A program made the translations under genes and the position numbers. Shown here in pieces: positions 45,472-54,920 of a stretch of 64,000 nt of DNA; within the stretch, counting starts at the first letter, position 1, and every line of letters starts with the position of its first letter. Below the pieces are notes generated by a model. The model was not told where the DNA came from. It was given only the letters and a program-made list of their open reading frames with translations, and did no database searches. The DNA comes from Blautia wexlerae DSM 19850 (GTDB lineage Bacteria > Bacillota > Clostridia > Lachnospirales > Lachnospiraceae). The DNA is taken from assembly GCF_025148125.1 (NCBI RefSeq), contig NZ_CP102267.1, positions 1,374,501 to 1,438,500 of the forward strand, given 5' to 3'.

Positions 45472-45588
45472 AACGTTAATTGTAGCTGTTTATTACGTTA
45501 ATCAAATAGCGGAATGGATTGTGAACCAAATTGCCTGACGGATATGAACAGTTACACGCATTTTATAAAAAGAACGAGGAGAATAGTC

Positions 45589-46983
45589 ATGGAAAAAACA
45601 ATGGACAAAATCATTGCGCTGGCAAAGGCAAGAGGATTTGTTTACCCGGGTTCCGAAATCTATGGTGGTCTTGCAAACACATGGGATTACGGTAATCTTG
45701 GTGTAGAATTAAAGAATAACGTAAAACGTGCATGGTGGCAGAAATTTATTCAGGAATCCCCATACAATGTAGGTGTTGACTGTGCAATCCTGATGAACCC
45801 GCAGACATGGGTTGCATCCGGACATCTGGGAAGCTTCTCTGACCCGCTGATGGACTGTAAGGAATGTCATGAGCGTTTCCGCGCAGATAAGATCATCGAA
45901 GACTTCAGCCAGGAGAATGGCATTGAACTTGAGAGCTCTGTAGACGGATGGTCTCAGGAAGAGATGATGAACTTCATCAAAGATCACAATGTACCATGCC
46001 CTACATGCGGCAAACATAACTTTACAGATATCCGTCAGTTCAACCTGATGTTCAAGACATTCCAGGGTGTTACAGAGGATGCCAAGAATACAGTATACTT
46101 AAGACCTGAAACAGCACAGGGTATTTTCGTAAACTTCAAGAATGTTCAGAGAACATCACGTAAGAAAATCCCGTTTGGTATCGGTCAGATCGGTAAATCT
46201 TTCCGTAACGAGATCACACCGGGTAACTTCACATTCCGTACACGTGAGTTCGAGCAGATGGAGCTTGAATTCTTCTGTGAGCCGGATACAGACCTTGAGT
46301 GGTTTGCATACTGGAAGAATTTCTGCCTGAACTGGTTACATTCTCTTGGATTGAAGGATGAAGAAGTTCGTTATCGTGACCATGATGCAGAAGAGTTAAG
46401 CTTCTACAGCAAAGCTACTACTGACGTAGAGTTCCTGTTCCCATTCGGATGGGGCGAGCTTTGGGGAATCGCTGACAGAACAGACTATGACCTGACACAG
46501 CATCAGAACGTATCAGGACAGGATCTGACATACTTTGACGATGAGAAGAAACAGAAATACATTCCATATGTAATCGAGCCGTCACTTGGAGCTGACCGTG
46601 TGGTACTTGCATTCCTGTGCAGCGCATATGACGAAGAAGTTCTGGATGCAGAGAAGAATGATGTTCGTACAGTTCTTCATTTCCATCCGGCACTTGCACC
46701 TGTTAAAATCGGTGTGCTTCCTCTTTCCAAGAAGCTTAATGAGGGCGCAGAGAAGATCTATCAGCAGTTAAGCAAGAAATATAACTGTGAATATGATGAT
46801 CGTGGAAACATTGGTAAACGTTACAGAAGACAGGATGAGATCGGTACTCCGTTCTGTGTAACTTATGACTTTGAGTCCGAAAATGACGGAGCAGTTACAA
46901 TCCGTGACCGTGATACCATGGAACAGGTTCGTGTGAAGATCGATGAACTGGATGCATATTTTGCGGATAAATTTACATTTTAA
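45589..46983 (+). CDS. glyQS: glycine--tRNA ligase (single-chain, class II)
   Basis: This enzyme charges tRNA-Gly. The 464-residue protein is the homodimeric, eukaryote/Gram-positive type, with [22 protein letters not shown] near residues 13-34, [14 protein letters not shown] (motif 2 region) near 173, and [14 protein letters not shown] (motif 3) near 330, followed by an anticodon-binding domain. ATG 45589 follows GAGGAG; a longer frame from 45514 lies in the leader. It is a single gene. Confidence 0.95.
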   Translation: MEKTMDKIIALAKARGFVYPGSEIYGGLANTWDYGNLGVELKNNVKRAWWQKFIQESPYNVGVDCAILMNPQTWVASGHLGSFSDPLMDCKECHERFRADKIIEDFSQENGIELESSVDGWSQEEMMNFIKDHNVPCPTCGKHNFTDIRQFNLMFKTFQGVTEDAKNTVYLRPETAQGIFVNFKNVQRTSRKKIPFGIGQIGKSFRNEITPGNFTFRTREFEQMELEFFCEPDTDLEWFAYWKNFCLNWLHSLGLKDEEVRYRDHDAEELSFYSKATTDVEFLFPFGWGELWGIADRTDYDLTQHQNVSGQDLTYFDDEKKQKYIPYVIEPSLGADRVVLAFLCSAYDEEVLDAEKNDVRTVLHFHPALAPVKIGVLPLSKKLNEGAEKIYQQLSKKYNCEYDDRGNIGKRYRRQDEIGTPFCVTYDFESENDGAVTIRDRDTMEQVRVKIDELDAYFADKFTF

Positions 46984-46992
46984 CTGAATAAA

Positions 46993-47060
46993 GTGCAAAG
47001 CAGTTATTCGGTTATGTGAGTGAACAACAAAGTGGATGATTATATCCGCATGACTGAAAA
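46993..47060 (+). repeat. twin-hairpin repeat, copy C (family 2), degenerate
   Basis: GTGCAAAGCAGTTATTCGGT and GGATGATTATATCCGCATGA follow the family layout; the first hairpin has lost pairing, while GCGGAT/ATCCGC is reduced to GGAT/ATCC. It runs into the glyQS terminator. Confidence 0.6.
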
Positions 47061-47116
47061 AAACAGCAAGGGAGCTGTATCGGATGGGAATCCGGGCACT
47101 CCTTTGCTGTTTTTTA
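47057..47116 (+). terminator. terminator of glyQS
   Basis: AAAACAGCAAGGGAG pairs with CTCCTTTGCTGTTTT, followed by TTTTT; the loop holds a small CGGAT/ATCCG hairpin. Confidence 0.82.
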
Positions 47117-47172
47117 TTACAAAATATAGATTATAAAAATTCGACATCAAAAGTTGCCAAAATAATTTTTGC

Positions 47173-47201
47173 TTGTGTAAATATTCATTTTTTAGTATAA
47201 T
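47173..47201 (+). promoter_or_regulatory. promoter of the NRAMP-like / 5-oxoproline gene cluster
   Basis: TTGTGT (47173-47178) and a perfect TATAAT (47196-47201) are 17 bases apart. Confidence 0.7.
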
Positions 47202-47234
47202 GAGCAATAATAACATGAAAAGGGGGCAATAAAA

Positions 47235-48437
47235 ATGAGCGAAAAGAAAAAAAGTGGTGGAGCTTTACTTGGCGCAGCGTTTCTGATGGCCACATCTGCA
47301 ATCGGACCTGGATTCCTGACACAGACAGCAACCTTTACCGGGCAGTATCAGGCAAGTTTTGGATTTGTTATCCTGGTTTCCGTAATCCTTGCAGCCATTG
47401 CACAGATGAATATCTGGCGCGTGCTTTGTGTAACCGGACTTCGTGGACAGGATGTTTCCAATAAGGTACTTCCGGGACTGGGATATCTGGTATCTATACT
47501 GATTGTATTTGGTGGTCTGGTATTTAATATCGGAAACGTAGGTGGCGGAGCACTTGGTTTTAACACATTGCTTGGAATACCTACCAAAGTTGGTTACATA
47601 CTGGCAGGTCTTTTGGCAATCCTGGTGTTTGTGCTGAAAAATGCCAAAAGTGCCATGGATACTATTACCAAGGTACTGGGTGCCATTATGATTATCGTAA
47701 TCTTTGTTGTGATCATTGTGGTAAAACCACCGGTAGGAAGTGCATTGAAGAATACATTTGTACCGGAAGCCGGTGCCACAAATCTGATTCCTGCAATCCT
47801 TACACTTCTGGGAGGTACTGTTGGAGGATATATCACTTTCTCTGGCGCACACCGTCTGATTGATGCAGGAATTACAGGCGAGAAGAACCTGAAAGAGATT
47901 AATAAGAGTTCTGTTATGGGTATGATCATTGCCACTATTGTACGTATTTTCCTGTTCCTGGCTGTTTTGGGCGTTGTTGTCAAGGGTGTAACACTGGATG
48001 CTGCAAATCCTGCAGCAGATGCCTTTAAGCAGGGGGCTGGTGAAATCGGATACCGGTTTGCAGGTCTGGTTCTTCTGTGCGCAGCTATCACATCCATCAT
48101 TGGTGCGGCTTATACTTCTGTTTCTTTCCTTAAGACTTTCAGTAAGTCTATTGAAGAAAATGAAAATAAAGTGATCATTGGATTTATCGTTATTTCCACA
48201 GCAATTATGTTTATTCTTGGTAATCCGGCAGTACTTCTTGTACTTGCAGGTGCTGTGAACGGTCTGATCCTTCCGATCACCCTGGCAATCTGCCTGATCG
48301 CTGCACATAAGAAATCCATTATGGGAGAGAATTATCATCATCCGGTAGTACTTACCATTCTTGGAGTGATCGTGGTAGTTCTTACAGCATACCTCGGTGT
48401 AACTACATTTGTATCTAAGATCGGTACATTGTTATAA
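47235..48437 (+). CDS. NRAMP-superfamily transporter without the metal motif (YcsG-like)
   Basis: The 400-residue protein has about 11 membrane segments in an NRAMP/LeuT-like arrangement. In true manganese/iron carriers, helix 1 has DPGN; here the matching place reads GPGF at residues 24-27, so the key Asp and Asn are absent. The helix 6 region reads YITFSGAHR near residue 200 in place of the usual MPH type. In Bacillus subtilis the relative ycsG lies with the 5-oxoprolinase genes, as this gene does, which suggests transport of 5-oxoproline or a related solute. AAAGGGGG precedes the ATG. Confidence 0.85.
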   Translation: MSEKKKSGGALLGAAFLMATSAIGPGFLTQTATFTGQYQASFGFVILVSVILAAIAQMNIWRVLCVTGLRGQDVSNKVLPGLGYLVSILIVFGGLVFNIGNVGGGALGFNTLLGIPTKVGYILAGLLAILVFVLKNAKSAMDTITKVLGAIMIIVIFVVIIVVKPPVGSALKNTFVPEAGATNLIPAILTLLGGTVGGYITFSGAHRLIDAGITGEKNLKEINKSSVMGMIIATIVRIFLFLAVLGVVVKGVTLDAANPAADAFKQGAGEIGYRFAGLVLLCAAITSIIGAAYTSVSFLKTFSKSIEENENKVIIGFIVISTAIMFILGNPAVLLVLAGAVNGLILPITLAICLIAAHKKSIMGENYHHPVVLTILGVIVVVLTAYLGVTTFVSKIGTLL

Positions 48438-48477
48438 TTGAGGAAAATGTATCCGGTTTTCAGACTGGAGAGTATAT

Positions 48478-48512
48478 CAAAAAGGTGTGATCGTCCAGGT
48501 TACACCTTTTTG
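48478..48512 (+). terminator. terminator after the NRAMP-like gene
   Basis: AAAAAGGTGT and ACACCTTTTT form a perfect 10-bp stem with a 13-base loop. The T run lies within the stem, so partial read-through to pxpB is possible. Confidence 0.75.
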
Positions 48513-48590
48513 GTTCATTAACAGCCATGTGATGCAGAAAGAAGCAGATAAAAAGACATGGCGAAAAGATTAAGAAAAGAGGAGCAGATT

Positions 48591-49316
48591 ATGCCGGACA
48601 TTAGAATTTTAACAGAAGGTGATTCTTCTGTTCTGGTTGAATTTGGCAAAAAGATCAGTCCGGAGATCAACCGGAAGATCACTGCCACTGTACAGCTTAT
48701 GAAAGAACAGCATATAGAGGGAGTTGTAGATATGATCCCTGCGTTCTGTTCTTTGCTGGTTAATTATGACCCGCGTGTGATTTCCTACGATGACCTGAAA
48801 AAAAGACTGGAAATTCTGTTAAAGATGGAAGTTACAGCAGGTGAAGGATGCAGAAAAGTTTATGAGATTCCTGTATGCTATGGAGGAGAATATGGTCCGG
48901 ATATTGAGAATATTGCAGAACATGCCGGACTTTCCGTAGAGGAAGTAATAAAGATTCATTCTTCCAGAGATTACCTGATCTATATGCTTGGTTTTCTTCC
49001 GGGCTTTTGTTATCTGGGCGGGCTGGATGAAAGGATCCATACACCCCGTCTTGCAAATCCCAGAATCAAGATCAATGCAGGAAGTGTGGGAATCGGTGGT
49101 TCCCAGACAGGGATTTATCCTCTGGATTCTCCGGGAGGATGGCAGCTGATGGGAATGACACCTGTAAAAACCTATGATCCGGACCGTGAAATCCCGATTC
49201 TGGTAGAGGCAGGAGATTATATCCGTTTTGTACCGATCGATGAAGATGAGTACAAACGGATCAGAGAATTAGTAGAACGTGGCGAATACCAGTGCACCGT
49301 TCATGAGGAGGCATAA
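48591..49316 (+). CDS. pxpB: 5-oxoprolinase subunit B
   Basis: PxpB (formerly KipI or allophanate hydrolase subunit 1-like) acts with PxpA and PxpC in ATP-dependent opening of 5-oxoproline to glutamate. The 241-residue product has YLIYMLGFLPGFCYLGGLDE near residue 127 and GGSQTGIYPLDSPGGWQLMG near residue 170, both typical. I chose ATG 48591 because AGAGGAG lies 7 bases before it; a longer frame begins at 48558. It is followed by pxpC after one base. Confidence 0.93.
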   Translation: MPDIRILTEGDSSVLVEFGKKISPEINRKITATVQLMKEQHIEGVVDMIPAFCSLLVNYDPRVISYDDLKKRLEILLKMEVTAGEGCRKVYEIPVCYGGEYGPDIENIAEHAGLSVEEVIKIHSSRDYLIYMLGFLPGFCYLGGLDERIHTPRLANPRIKINAGSVGIGGSQTGIYPLDSPGGWQLMGMTPVKTYDPDREIPILVEAGDYIRFVPIDEDEYKRIRELVERGEYQCTVHEEA

Positions 49317-49317
49317 A

Positions 49318-50325
49318 ATGGGAATTCGTATATTAAAAGGCGGAATGATGACAACGGTTCAGGATCTGGGGCGTTATGGATATCAGAGTCAGGGATTCAG
49401 TGTGGCAGGAGTCATGGATGTCCGTTCATTCAAAATAGCCAATCTTCTTCTGGATAATCCGGAGAATGAGGCAGTATTGGAGATAACGCTGATAGGCCCA
49501 ACCCTTGAATTTACATCAGCTACTATCATTGCAATCACAGGCGGAGATTTCCAGCCAACCATTAATGGAGAGCCGGCTCCCATGTATACAGCCCTGTATA
49601 TGAATAAGGGAGATGTACTGAAATTTGGAAGCGCCAGAACGGGAAGCAGAGGTTATATTGCTTTTTCCAGTTATCTGGATATTCCGGTAGTGATGGGAAG
49701 CCGATGCACCAATTTAAAGAGTGGTCTGGGCGGATTTAAGGGAAGAAAACTGGAAGCGGACGATTATATCGGATTTCGTATTAAGAGACGTTATCTGCCG
49801 TTTTTCCTTTCCCGAAAGCTTGATATGGATGAGTTTGATCAGACAGAAGCAACACTGCGGGTAGTAATGGGACCGCAGGATGGTATGTTCAGCAAACAGG
49901 GCATCCAGACTTTCCTGGGCAGTGAGTATACAGTGACAAATGAATTTGACCGTATGGGCTGCAGGCTGGAGGGACCGTTTATTGCTCCTAAGAAGACTTC
50001 GGATATTATTTCCGACGGAATCGCATTTGGGGCTATACAGGTACCTTCCCATGGTAAACCTATCATTCTGCTGGCTGACCGTCAGACAACGGGCGGTTAT
50101 GGGAAAATTGCCACAGTGGCATCTGTGGATATTCCCAAGCTGGTACAGAGAAAAACAGATGATAAGATACATTTCAAGGCAATTACCGTACAGGAGGCTC
50201 AGGCTCTTTATGTTGAGGAAATGAAAGAACTTGACGGACTGAGAAAGATCATTCATCAGCCATGTAAAGAGGTTCTGGATTGCCGTCTGGTGGCAAAGAG
50301 ACTGCGAAAGCTGTTTGAAGAATAA
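49318..50325 (+). CDS. pxpC: 5-oxoprolinase subunit C
   Basis: PxpC (KipA, biotin-dependent carboxyltransferase-like fold) is the partner of PxpB in 5-oxoprolinase. The 335-residue protein shows TTVQDLGRYGYQSQGFSVAG near residue 12, RVVMGPQDG near 181, EFDRMGCRLEGP near 209 and ILLADRQTTGGYGKIATV near 248. The start lies one base after the pxpB stop, with GAGGAGG inside pxpB, so translation is coupled. Confidence 0.93.
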   Translation: MGIRILKGGMMTTVQDLGRYGYQSQGFSVAGVMDVRSFKIANLLLDNPENEAVLEITLIGPTLEFTSATIIAITGGDFQPTINGEPAPMYTALYMNKGDVLKFGSARTGSRGYIAFSSYLDIPVVMGSRCTNLKSGLGGFKGRKLEADDYIGFRIKRRYLPFFLSRKLDMDEFDQTEATLRVVMGPQDGMFSKQGIQTFLGSEYTVTNEFDRMGCRLEGPFIAPKKTSDIISDGIAFGAIQVPSHGKPIILLADRQTTGGYGKIATVASVDIPKLVQRKTDDKIHFKAITVQEAQALYVEEMKELDGLRKIIHQPCKEVLDCRLVAKRLRKLFEE

Positions 50326-50366
50326 CCATAAAAATAATATAGAATAGACAGAAAGGATAATGTTCG

Positions 50367-50804
50367 ATGGATTTAGAGAAGATTGAGGGATTGGTAAAGA
50401 TTATTGAGGATTCATCACTTAACGAATTCACATATAAGGACAAGGATGTAAAGATTACAATGAGCAAGTTGGATCATCCTCCTGTAGTTGCAGCGGGAGT
50501 ACCTGTGGCTGCATCTGCACCTGTGAATACAACTGTGGAAAAGGCTGAGGAAGAAGAGGAGGAAAGTCTGTTTATCACTTCTCCTATCGTGGGAACCTTC
50601 TATTCAGCAGCTGCTCCGGATGTACCTGCCTTTGTAAAGGTGGGAGATCAGGTAAAGGCAGGACAGACAGTCTGCATTCTGGAAGCTATGAAGCTTATGA
50701 ATGAGATCCAGAGTGACTATGACTGTGAGATTGAAGCAGTTCTGGTAAGCAATGAACAGAAAGTAGAATATGGACAGCCTCTGTTCCGCGTTAAGAGACT
50801 GTAG
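50367..50804 (+). CDS. accB: biotin carboxyl carrier protein
   Basis: This 145-residue protein carries biotin for a carboxylase. The C-terminal biotinyl domain has the acceptor Lys109 in EAMKLMNE, and the middle is an acidic, Ala/Pro-rich linker. GAAAGG precedes the ATG. It is followed by accC and lies inside the pxp cluster, without accA or accD. It could serve general acetyl-CoA carboxylase or a function linked to PxpBC, which share a fold with biotin-dependent carboxyltransferases. Confidence 0.92.
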   Translation: MDLEKIEGLVKIIEDSSLNEFTYKDKDVKITMSKLDHPPVVAAGVPVAASAPVNTTVEKAEEEEEESLFITSPIVGTFYSAAAPDVPAFVKVGDQVKAGQTVCILEAMKLMNEIQSDYDCEIEAVLVSNEQKVEYGQPLFRVKRL

Positions 50805-50822
50805 GATAAGGAGGCTTTCATA

Positions 50823-52172
50823 TTGTTTAATAAAATTTTGATCGCCAACCGTGGGGAGATTGCAGTTCGGATCATACGTGCCTGCAGGAATCTGGGGATC
50901 CGAAGTGTAGCTGTTTATTCTAAGGAAGATGCCAAGAGCCTTCATGTACAGCTGGCAGACCAGCGTATCTGTATCGGAGAAGGTCCTGCCAGAAACAGCT
51001 ACCTGAACATGGACCGGATCATTGCTGCAGCAGAAAATATGGGAGCAGATGCTATCCATCCCGGTTTTGGCTTTCTTTCAGAAAACAGTGAGTTTGTCCG
51101 CAAATGCAAAGAAAACGGAATTACCTTTATCGGACCGGATGCGGATGTGATCGATAAGATGGGAAATAAATCCCATGCCCGTAAAACCATGATGGATGCC
51201 GGGGTACCGGTTGTACCGGGAACAAAGGAACCTGTATACGATGCAGAAACAGGTAAAAAACTGGCTGAAGAGATTGGATATCCGGTTATGATCAAGGCTT
51301 CCTCAGGCGGTGGTGGCAAGGGAATGCGTGTGGCTGCCAATGAGGATGAATTTGAATTTCAGTTTAATATGGCACAGAGAGAATCAGCCAATGCTTTTGG
51401 GGATGATACTATGTACATTGAACGTTTTGTAGAAAATCCCCGCCATGTGGAGATTCAGATCATGGCAGACAGTCATGGAAATGTGGTGGCACTGGGAGAA
51501 CGTGACTGTTCGGTACAGAGAAATCATCAGAAGCTGATCGAGGAATCCCCGTCCCCTGCCATTGATGAAGAAACCCGCAGGAAAATGAATGAATATGCAG
51601 TTCTTGCTGCGAAAACAGTAGGTTATACCAATGCAGGAACGATTGAATTTATCGTAGACCCCAAAGGCAACTTCTATTTCATGGAAATGAATACCAGAAT
51701 CCAGGTGGAGCATGGAGTAACAGAGATGGTTACAGGCACAGATCTGATCATTGAGCAGATTCGTGTGGCTATGGGAGAGGAGTTAAGCTTTAAACAGGAA
51801 GATATCCGGATTAAAGGACATGCTATTGAATGCCGCATCAACGCAGAGATTCCTGAGAAAAATTTCATGCCAAGTCCCGGAGTAGTACAGCATATGCATC
51901 TTCCGGCAGGCAACGGAGTCCGGGTGGATACTGCCCTTTATACAGGCTACAAGATTCCGTCAGAGTATGATTCCATGATTGCGAAGGTAATCGTTCATGC
52001 ACCTGACAGAGAGGCTGCCCTGCAGAAAATGCGCTCTGCGCTGGATGAGATGGTGGTCATGGGTGTGGAGACAAACCTTGATTTCCAGTATCAGATTATG
52101 AAGAATCAGGTATTCTGCGACGGAAAGGCAGATACGGGATTTATTGAGAATGTACTGAAAATTAAGGGATAA
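50823..52172 (+). CDS. accC: biotin carboxylase
   Basis: AccC carboxylates biotin on AccB with ATP and bicarbonate. The 449-residue protein has KILIANRGEIAVRIIRACR at the start, the ATP-grasp glycine loop KASSGGGGKGMR near residue 160, ERDCSVQRNHQKLIEE near 230 and FMEMNTRIQVEHGVTEM near 284. The start is TTG with AAGGAGG 8 bases before it. The pairing with accB (18 bases) and the position before pxpA are as in several published 5-oxoprolinase clusters. Confidence 0.94.
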   Translation: MFNKILIANRGEIAVRIIRACRNLGIRSVAVYSKEDAKSLHVQLADQRICIGEGPARNSYLNMDRIIAAAENMGADAIHPGFGFLSENSEFVRKCKENGITFIGPDADVIDKMGNKSHARKTMMDAGVPVVPGTKEPVYDAETGKKLAEEIGYPVMIKASSGGGGKGMRVAANEDEFEFQFNMAQRESANAFGDDTMYIERFVENPRHVEIQIMADSHGNVVALGERDCSVQRNHQKLIEESPSPAIDEETRRKMNEYAVLAAKTVGYTNAGTIEFIVDPKGNFYFMEMNTRIQVEHGVTEMVTGTDLIIEQIRVAMGEELSFKQEDIRIKGHAIECRINAEIPEKNFMPSPGVVQHMHLPAGNGVRVDTALYTGYKIPSEYDSMIAKVIVHAPDREAALQKMRSALDEMVVMGVETNLDFQYQIMKNQVFCDGKADTGFIENVLKIKG

Positions 52173-52211
52173 GATTGTAGGTAAGGATCCTGTATACGGA
52201 TTGAGGGAGTG

Positions 52212-52228
52212 ATTTTTCAAACACGCTC
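52212..52228. repeat. solo terminal repeat of the 160-bp element family
   Basis: The 17 bases ATTTTTCAAACACGCTC match the right end of the element at 36909-36925 with one change, and the match continues as TGG. No other part of the element is seen in the 86-base accC-pxpA gap. Confidence 0.5.
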
Positions 52229-52258
52229 TGGGAAATAAATAGAAAAGAGGTAAGGTAA

Positions 52259-53029
52259 ATGTATACAGTAGATTTAAACAGTGATCTGGGAGAAAGTTTT
52301 GGAAACTATAAAATCGGTAATGATGATAAGGTCATTCCGCTGATCTCCTCTGCAAATGTAGCCTGCGGTTATCATGCTTCAGATCCGGTAGTTATGGGAA
52401 ATACGCTGGCAATGGCAAAGGAAGCGGGAATTCGTATAGGAGCACATCCGGGTTTTCCTGATCTGATGGGCTTCGGAAGAAGAAATCTGAGTGTTTCCCC
52501 TGCAGAGGCAAAAGCATATGTGCTTTATCAGCTGGGTGCACTGGATGCATTCTGCAGAGTAACCGGTGTAAAAATGCAGCATGTAAAGCCTCATGGAGCC
52601 TTATATAATATGGCTGCAGAGGACTATGCCCTTTCTACTGCGATCTGTGAGGCAATCAAAGAATTTGACAGCAGTCTGATCGTACTTGCTCTTTCCGGCG
52701 GACAGCTGGCAAAGGCTGCTCAGGATATGGGCCTGCGTACAGCTATGGAGGTTTTTGCAGACCGCGCCTATGAAGAAGATGGTACTCTGGTAAACAGACG
52801 TAAGGAAGGTGCTGTGATCACTGATGAAAATGAGGCTATTGTCAGGGTGATCCGTATGGTCAAAGAGAAAAAGATTACTGCAATTACAGGAAAAGATATT
52901 GATATTCAGGCAGATTCTGTCTGCGTTCATGGAGACGGAGCCAAGGCTCTGGCGTTTGTGGAAAAAATCAGAGAGGCTTTTGCAAAAGAAGGAATCCAGA
53001 TCCGTTCTCTGGATGAGTTTGTAAAATAA
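52259..53029 (+). CDS. pxpA: 5-oxoprolinase subunit A (LamB/YcsF family)
   Basis: PxpA completes the ATP-dependent 5-oxoprolinase PxpABC. The 256-residue protein has [18 protein letters not shown] at residues 4-21, [14 protein letters not shown] near 29, [14 protein letters not shown] near 61 and [10 protein letters not shown] near 108, all hallmarks of the family. AAAGAGGTAAGG precedes the ATG. It ends the cluster. Confidence 0.95.
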   Translation: MYTVDLNSDLGESFGNYKIGNDDKVIPLISSANVACGYHASDPVVMGNTLAMAKEAGIRIGAHPGFPDLMGFGRRNLSVSPAEAKAYVLYQLGALDAFCRVTGVKMQHVKPHGALYNMAAEDYALSTAICEAIKEFDSSLIVLALSGGQLAKAAQDMGLRTAMEVFADRAYEEDGTLVNRRKEGAVITDENEAIVRVIRMVKEKKITAITGKDIDIQADSVCVHGDGAKALAFVEKIREAFAKEGIQIRSLDEFVK

Positions 53030-53068
53030 AAGAAATTTAGAAACAACTATTAAAAGGACTGAAGTAAA

Positions 53069-53110
53069 GAGGCTGTGGCACAGATTTTCTGACTGCCACA
53101 GCCTTGTTGC
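53069..53110 (+). terminator. terminator of the pxp cluster
   Basis: AGGCTGTGGCA and TGCCACAGCCT form a perfect 11-bp stem, followed by TGTTGCTGTTTT. The T run is broken. Confidence 0.75.
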
Positions 53111-53135
53111 TGTTTTACAGCTTGCAGCGGTCCTT

Positions 53136-53762
53136 CTACTGATGCTTCAGATTCAACCCCTGCTGTTTTGCAAGTGAAGTGATAATCTCAATACAGTTAT
53201 CGTATCCAAGGGTTCCGGTATCCAGACACAGGTCATAATCGTGATAAGTGCCAAGCTCATGTTTTGTATAGGTTTTGAAATAGGTTTCACGCAGGTTGTC
53301 CATTTTGGTGAGATATTTCCTGGGATCTTCCTTTCCGTTTAAGCCTAATTTCTGAATATGTTCTGTGCGGAGATTCACATCTGCATGAAGGAAAATATCC
53401 AGACTGGGAATACCGGCATTTCGCAGGATAAGATTGGAACAGCGGCCGATAATAATACAGTCCTGTTCTGCTGCGAACTGAAGGATCAGCTCTTTCTGAG
53501 CCTGGTAAATAGCATCATGGGAACTGAAATAACCTGCAGAGTTATTCAGAATGTTGTCCAGAAGTCTGGCGCTGCGGCTCAGATTTTCACCCTCACGATC
53601 AATATCCTCCTGGGAATATCCGCTTCTGGCAGCAGCCTGTTTTGCAAAATCCCGATCGTAATATGGGATACCAAGCCTTTCTGAAACTACTCTTGCAATA
53701 CTGTGTCCCCCGGCACCAAACTCCCGGCTGATTGTGATGACAGGGTATTTTCTTTCGGACAT
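53136..53762 (-). CDS. cytidylate kinase-like family protein
   Basis: The 208-residue protein belongs to the cytidylate kinase-like P-loop family (PF13189). It has ITISREFGAGGHSIARVV at residues 9-26, whose GAGGHS replaces the classical Walker A, followed by YYDRDF and DCIIIGRCSN near residue 103. The true substrate is unknown. ATG 53762 has GGAGG just before it. It faces the pxp cluster and is divergent from the TAXI gene. Confidence 0.85.
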   Translation of the reverse strand: MSERKYPVITISREFGAGGHSIARVVSERLGIPYYDRDFAKQAAARSGYSQEDIDREGENLSRSARLLDNILNNSAGYFSSHDAIYQAQKELILQFAAEQDCIIIGRCSNLILRNAGIPSLDIFLHADVNLRTEHIQKLGLNGKEDPRKYLTKMDNLRETYFKTYTKHELGTYHDYDLCLDTGTLGYDNCIEIITSLAKQQGLNLKHQ

Positions 53763-53850
53763 AATAGATACCTCCATTGGGTTGTTATTTATTTTGTTAT
53801 CCATGTTTTTCCTTTATTGTAACGTTTTTTGTAAGATTATTCAATAAAGA

Positions 53851-53880
53851 TTATCATTTTTTGAAAAAATATGTTATAAT
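53851..53880 (+). promoter_or_regulatory. promoter of the TAXI-TRAP operon
   Basis: A perfect TATAAT (53875-53880) follows a TTATCA box (53851-53856) at 18 bases. Confidence 0.5.
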
Positions 53881-53913
53881 TCAAAATATTATGTACCTGA
53901 AGGAGATGGATTT

Positions 53914-54915
53914 ATGAGAAACAAAGAGCTTTTCAGAGGCAGGAGAAAAGCTGGCAGGATTGTTGGCCTTGTTTTGACTCTTGCACTTGCAGTCAGCCTT
54001 CTGAGTGGCTGCGGACAAAGTAAAGAACGTTTGACGTTCGGTACCGGCGGTACGGCGGGAACGTATTATTCCTACGGTGGTGTACTGGCCCAGTATATTA
54101 CCAATAATACAAATGTAAAGGTTACAGCAGTTTCTACAGGTGGTTCCAAAGCGAACCTGCAGTCAGTACAGGACGGAGATTTCCAGCTTGGATTTGTCCA
54201 GTCAGATGTAATGGCCTATGCATGGGAGGGCGTAAGAGCATTTGAACAGGACGGTGCAACCCATGATTTCAGGACTCTGGGCGGCCTGTATGCAGAGACT
54301 GTCCAGCTGTTTACCATGGACCCTGACATTAAGACAGTGGAAGATCTGAAGGGCAAGAGCGTATCTATCGGTGCGGCAAACTCCGGTGTATATTTCAATG
54401 CTCTGGATGTTTTAAATGCAGGCGGCATTACCCTGGATGATATCCATCCCCAGTATCTGTCTTTTGAGGACAGCAAGGAATCTTTGAAGGATGGAAAAAT
54501 TGATGCTGCGTTTATTGTTGCAGGTGCACCTACAACAGCTATCACAGAGCTTGCAACTACCAATGGTGTCTATATGATCAATATTGATGGCGCGATCAGG
54601 GATTCAATTTTGAGTGACTGTCCATATTATACATCCTACCAGATTCCAGCAGGAACCTATCCGGGACAGGATGAGCCTGTAGAAACCATCACAGTCAAGG
54701 CGACGATCGTAGTGTCCGAATCTCTGGATGAGGATACAGTTTATGATATGACTGCGGCAATTTTTGACCATGCAGACGAGATTTCTGCTGAGAATGCAAA
54801 AGGAGCGGAGCTTTCTCTGGAAAACGCTACTTCCGGTATGACCATTCCTTTCCATAAGGGTGCGGCGCGTTATTATGCAGAGCATGGAATTACAGTGGAT
54901 ACGAAAGGGGAATAG
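53914..54915 (+). CDS. TAXI-family TRAP transporter solute-binding lipoprotein
   Basis: The 333-residue protein binds a solute outside the membrane and delivers it to the TRAP permease encoded next. It has an N-terminal lipoprotein signal with the lipobox LLSGC and lipidated Cys33, then LTFGTGGTAGTYYSYGG near residue 38, typical of TAXI receptors. The substrate is unknown; dicarboxylates or glutamate-like acids are usual for the class. GAAGGAG precedes the ATG. The permease starts 5 bases after its stop. Confidence 0.92.
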   Translation: MRNKELFRGRRKAGRIVGLVLTLALAVSLLSGCGQSKERLTFGTGGTAGTYYSYGGVLAQYITNNTNVKVTAVSTGGSKANLQSVQDGDFQLGFVQSDVMAYAWEGVRAFEQDGATHDFRTLGGLYAETVQLFTMDPDIKTVEDLKGKSVSIGAANSGVYFNALDVLNAGGITLDDIHPQYLSFEDSKESLKDGKIDAAFIVAGAPTTAITELATTNGVYMINIDGAIRDSILSDCPYYTSYQIPAGTYPGQDEPVETITVKATIVVSESLDEDTVYDMTAAIFDHADEISAENAKGAELSLENATSGMTIPFHKGAARYYAEHGITVDTKGE

Positions 54916-54920
54916 TCAGG

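Noticed and set aside
45436..45588. T-box riboswitch before glyQS
   Set aside because: The leader is only about 110 bases and lacks both the AGGGUGG-type T-box sequence and a terminator/antiterminator pair.
47265..48341. 358-codon open frame antisense to the NRAMP-like gene
   Set aside because: Hydrophilic complement of a membrane protein gene, rich in Cys, Asn and His; no ribosome site or family pattern.
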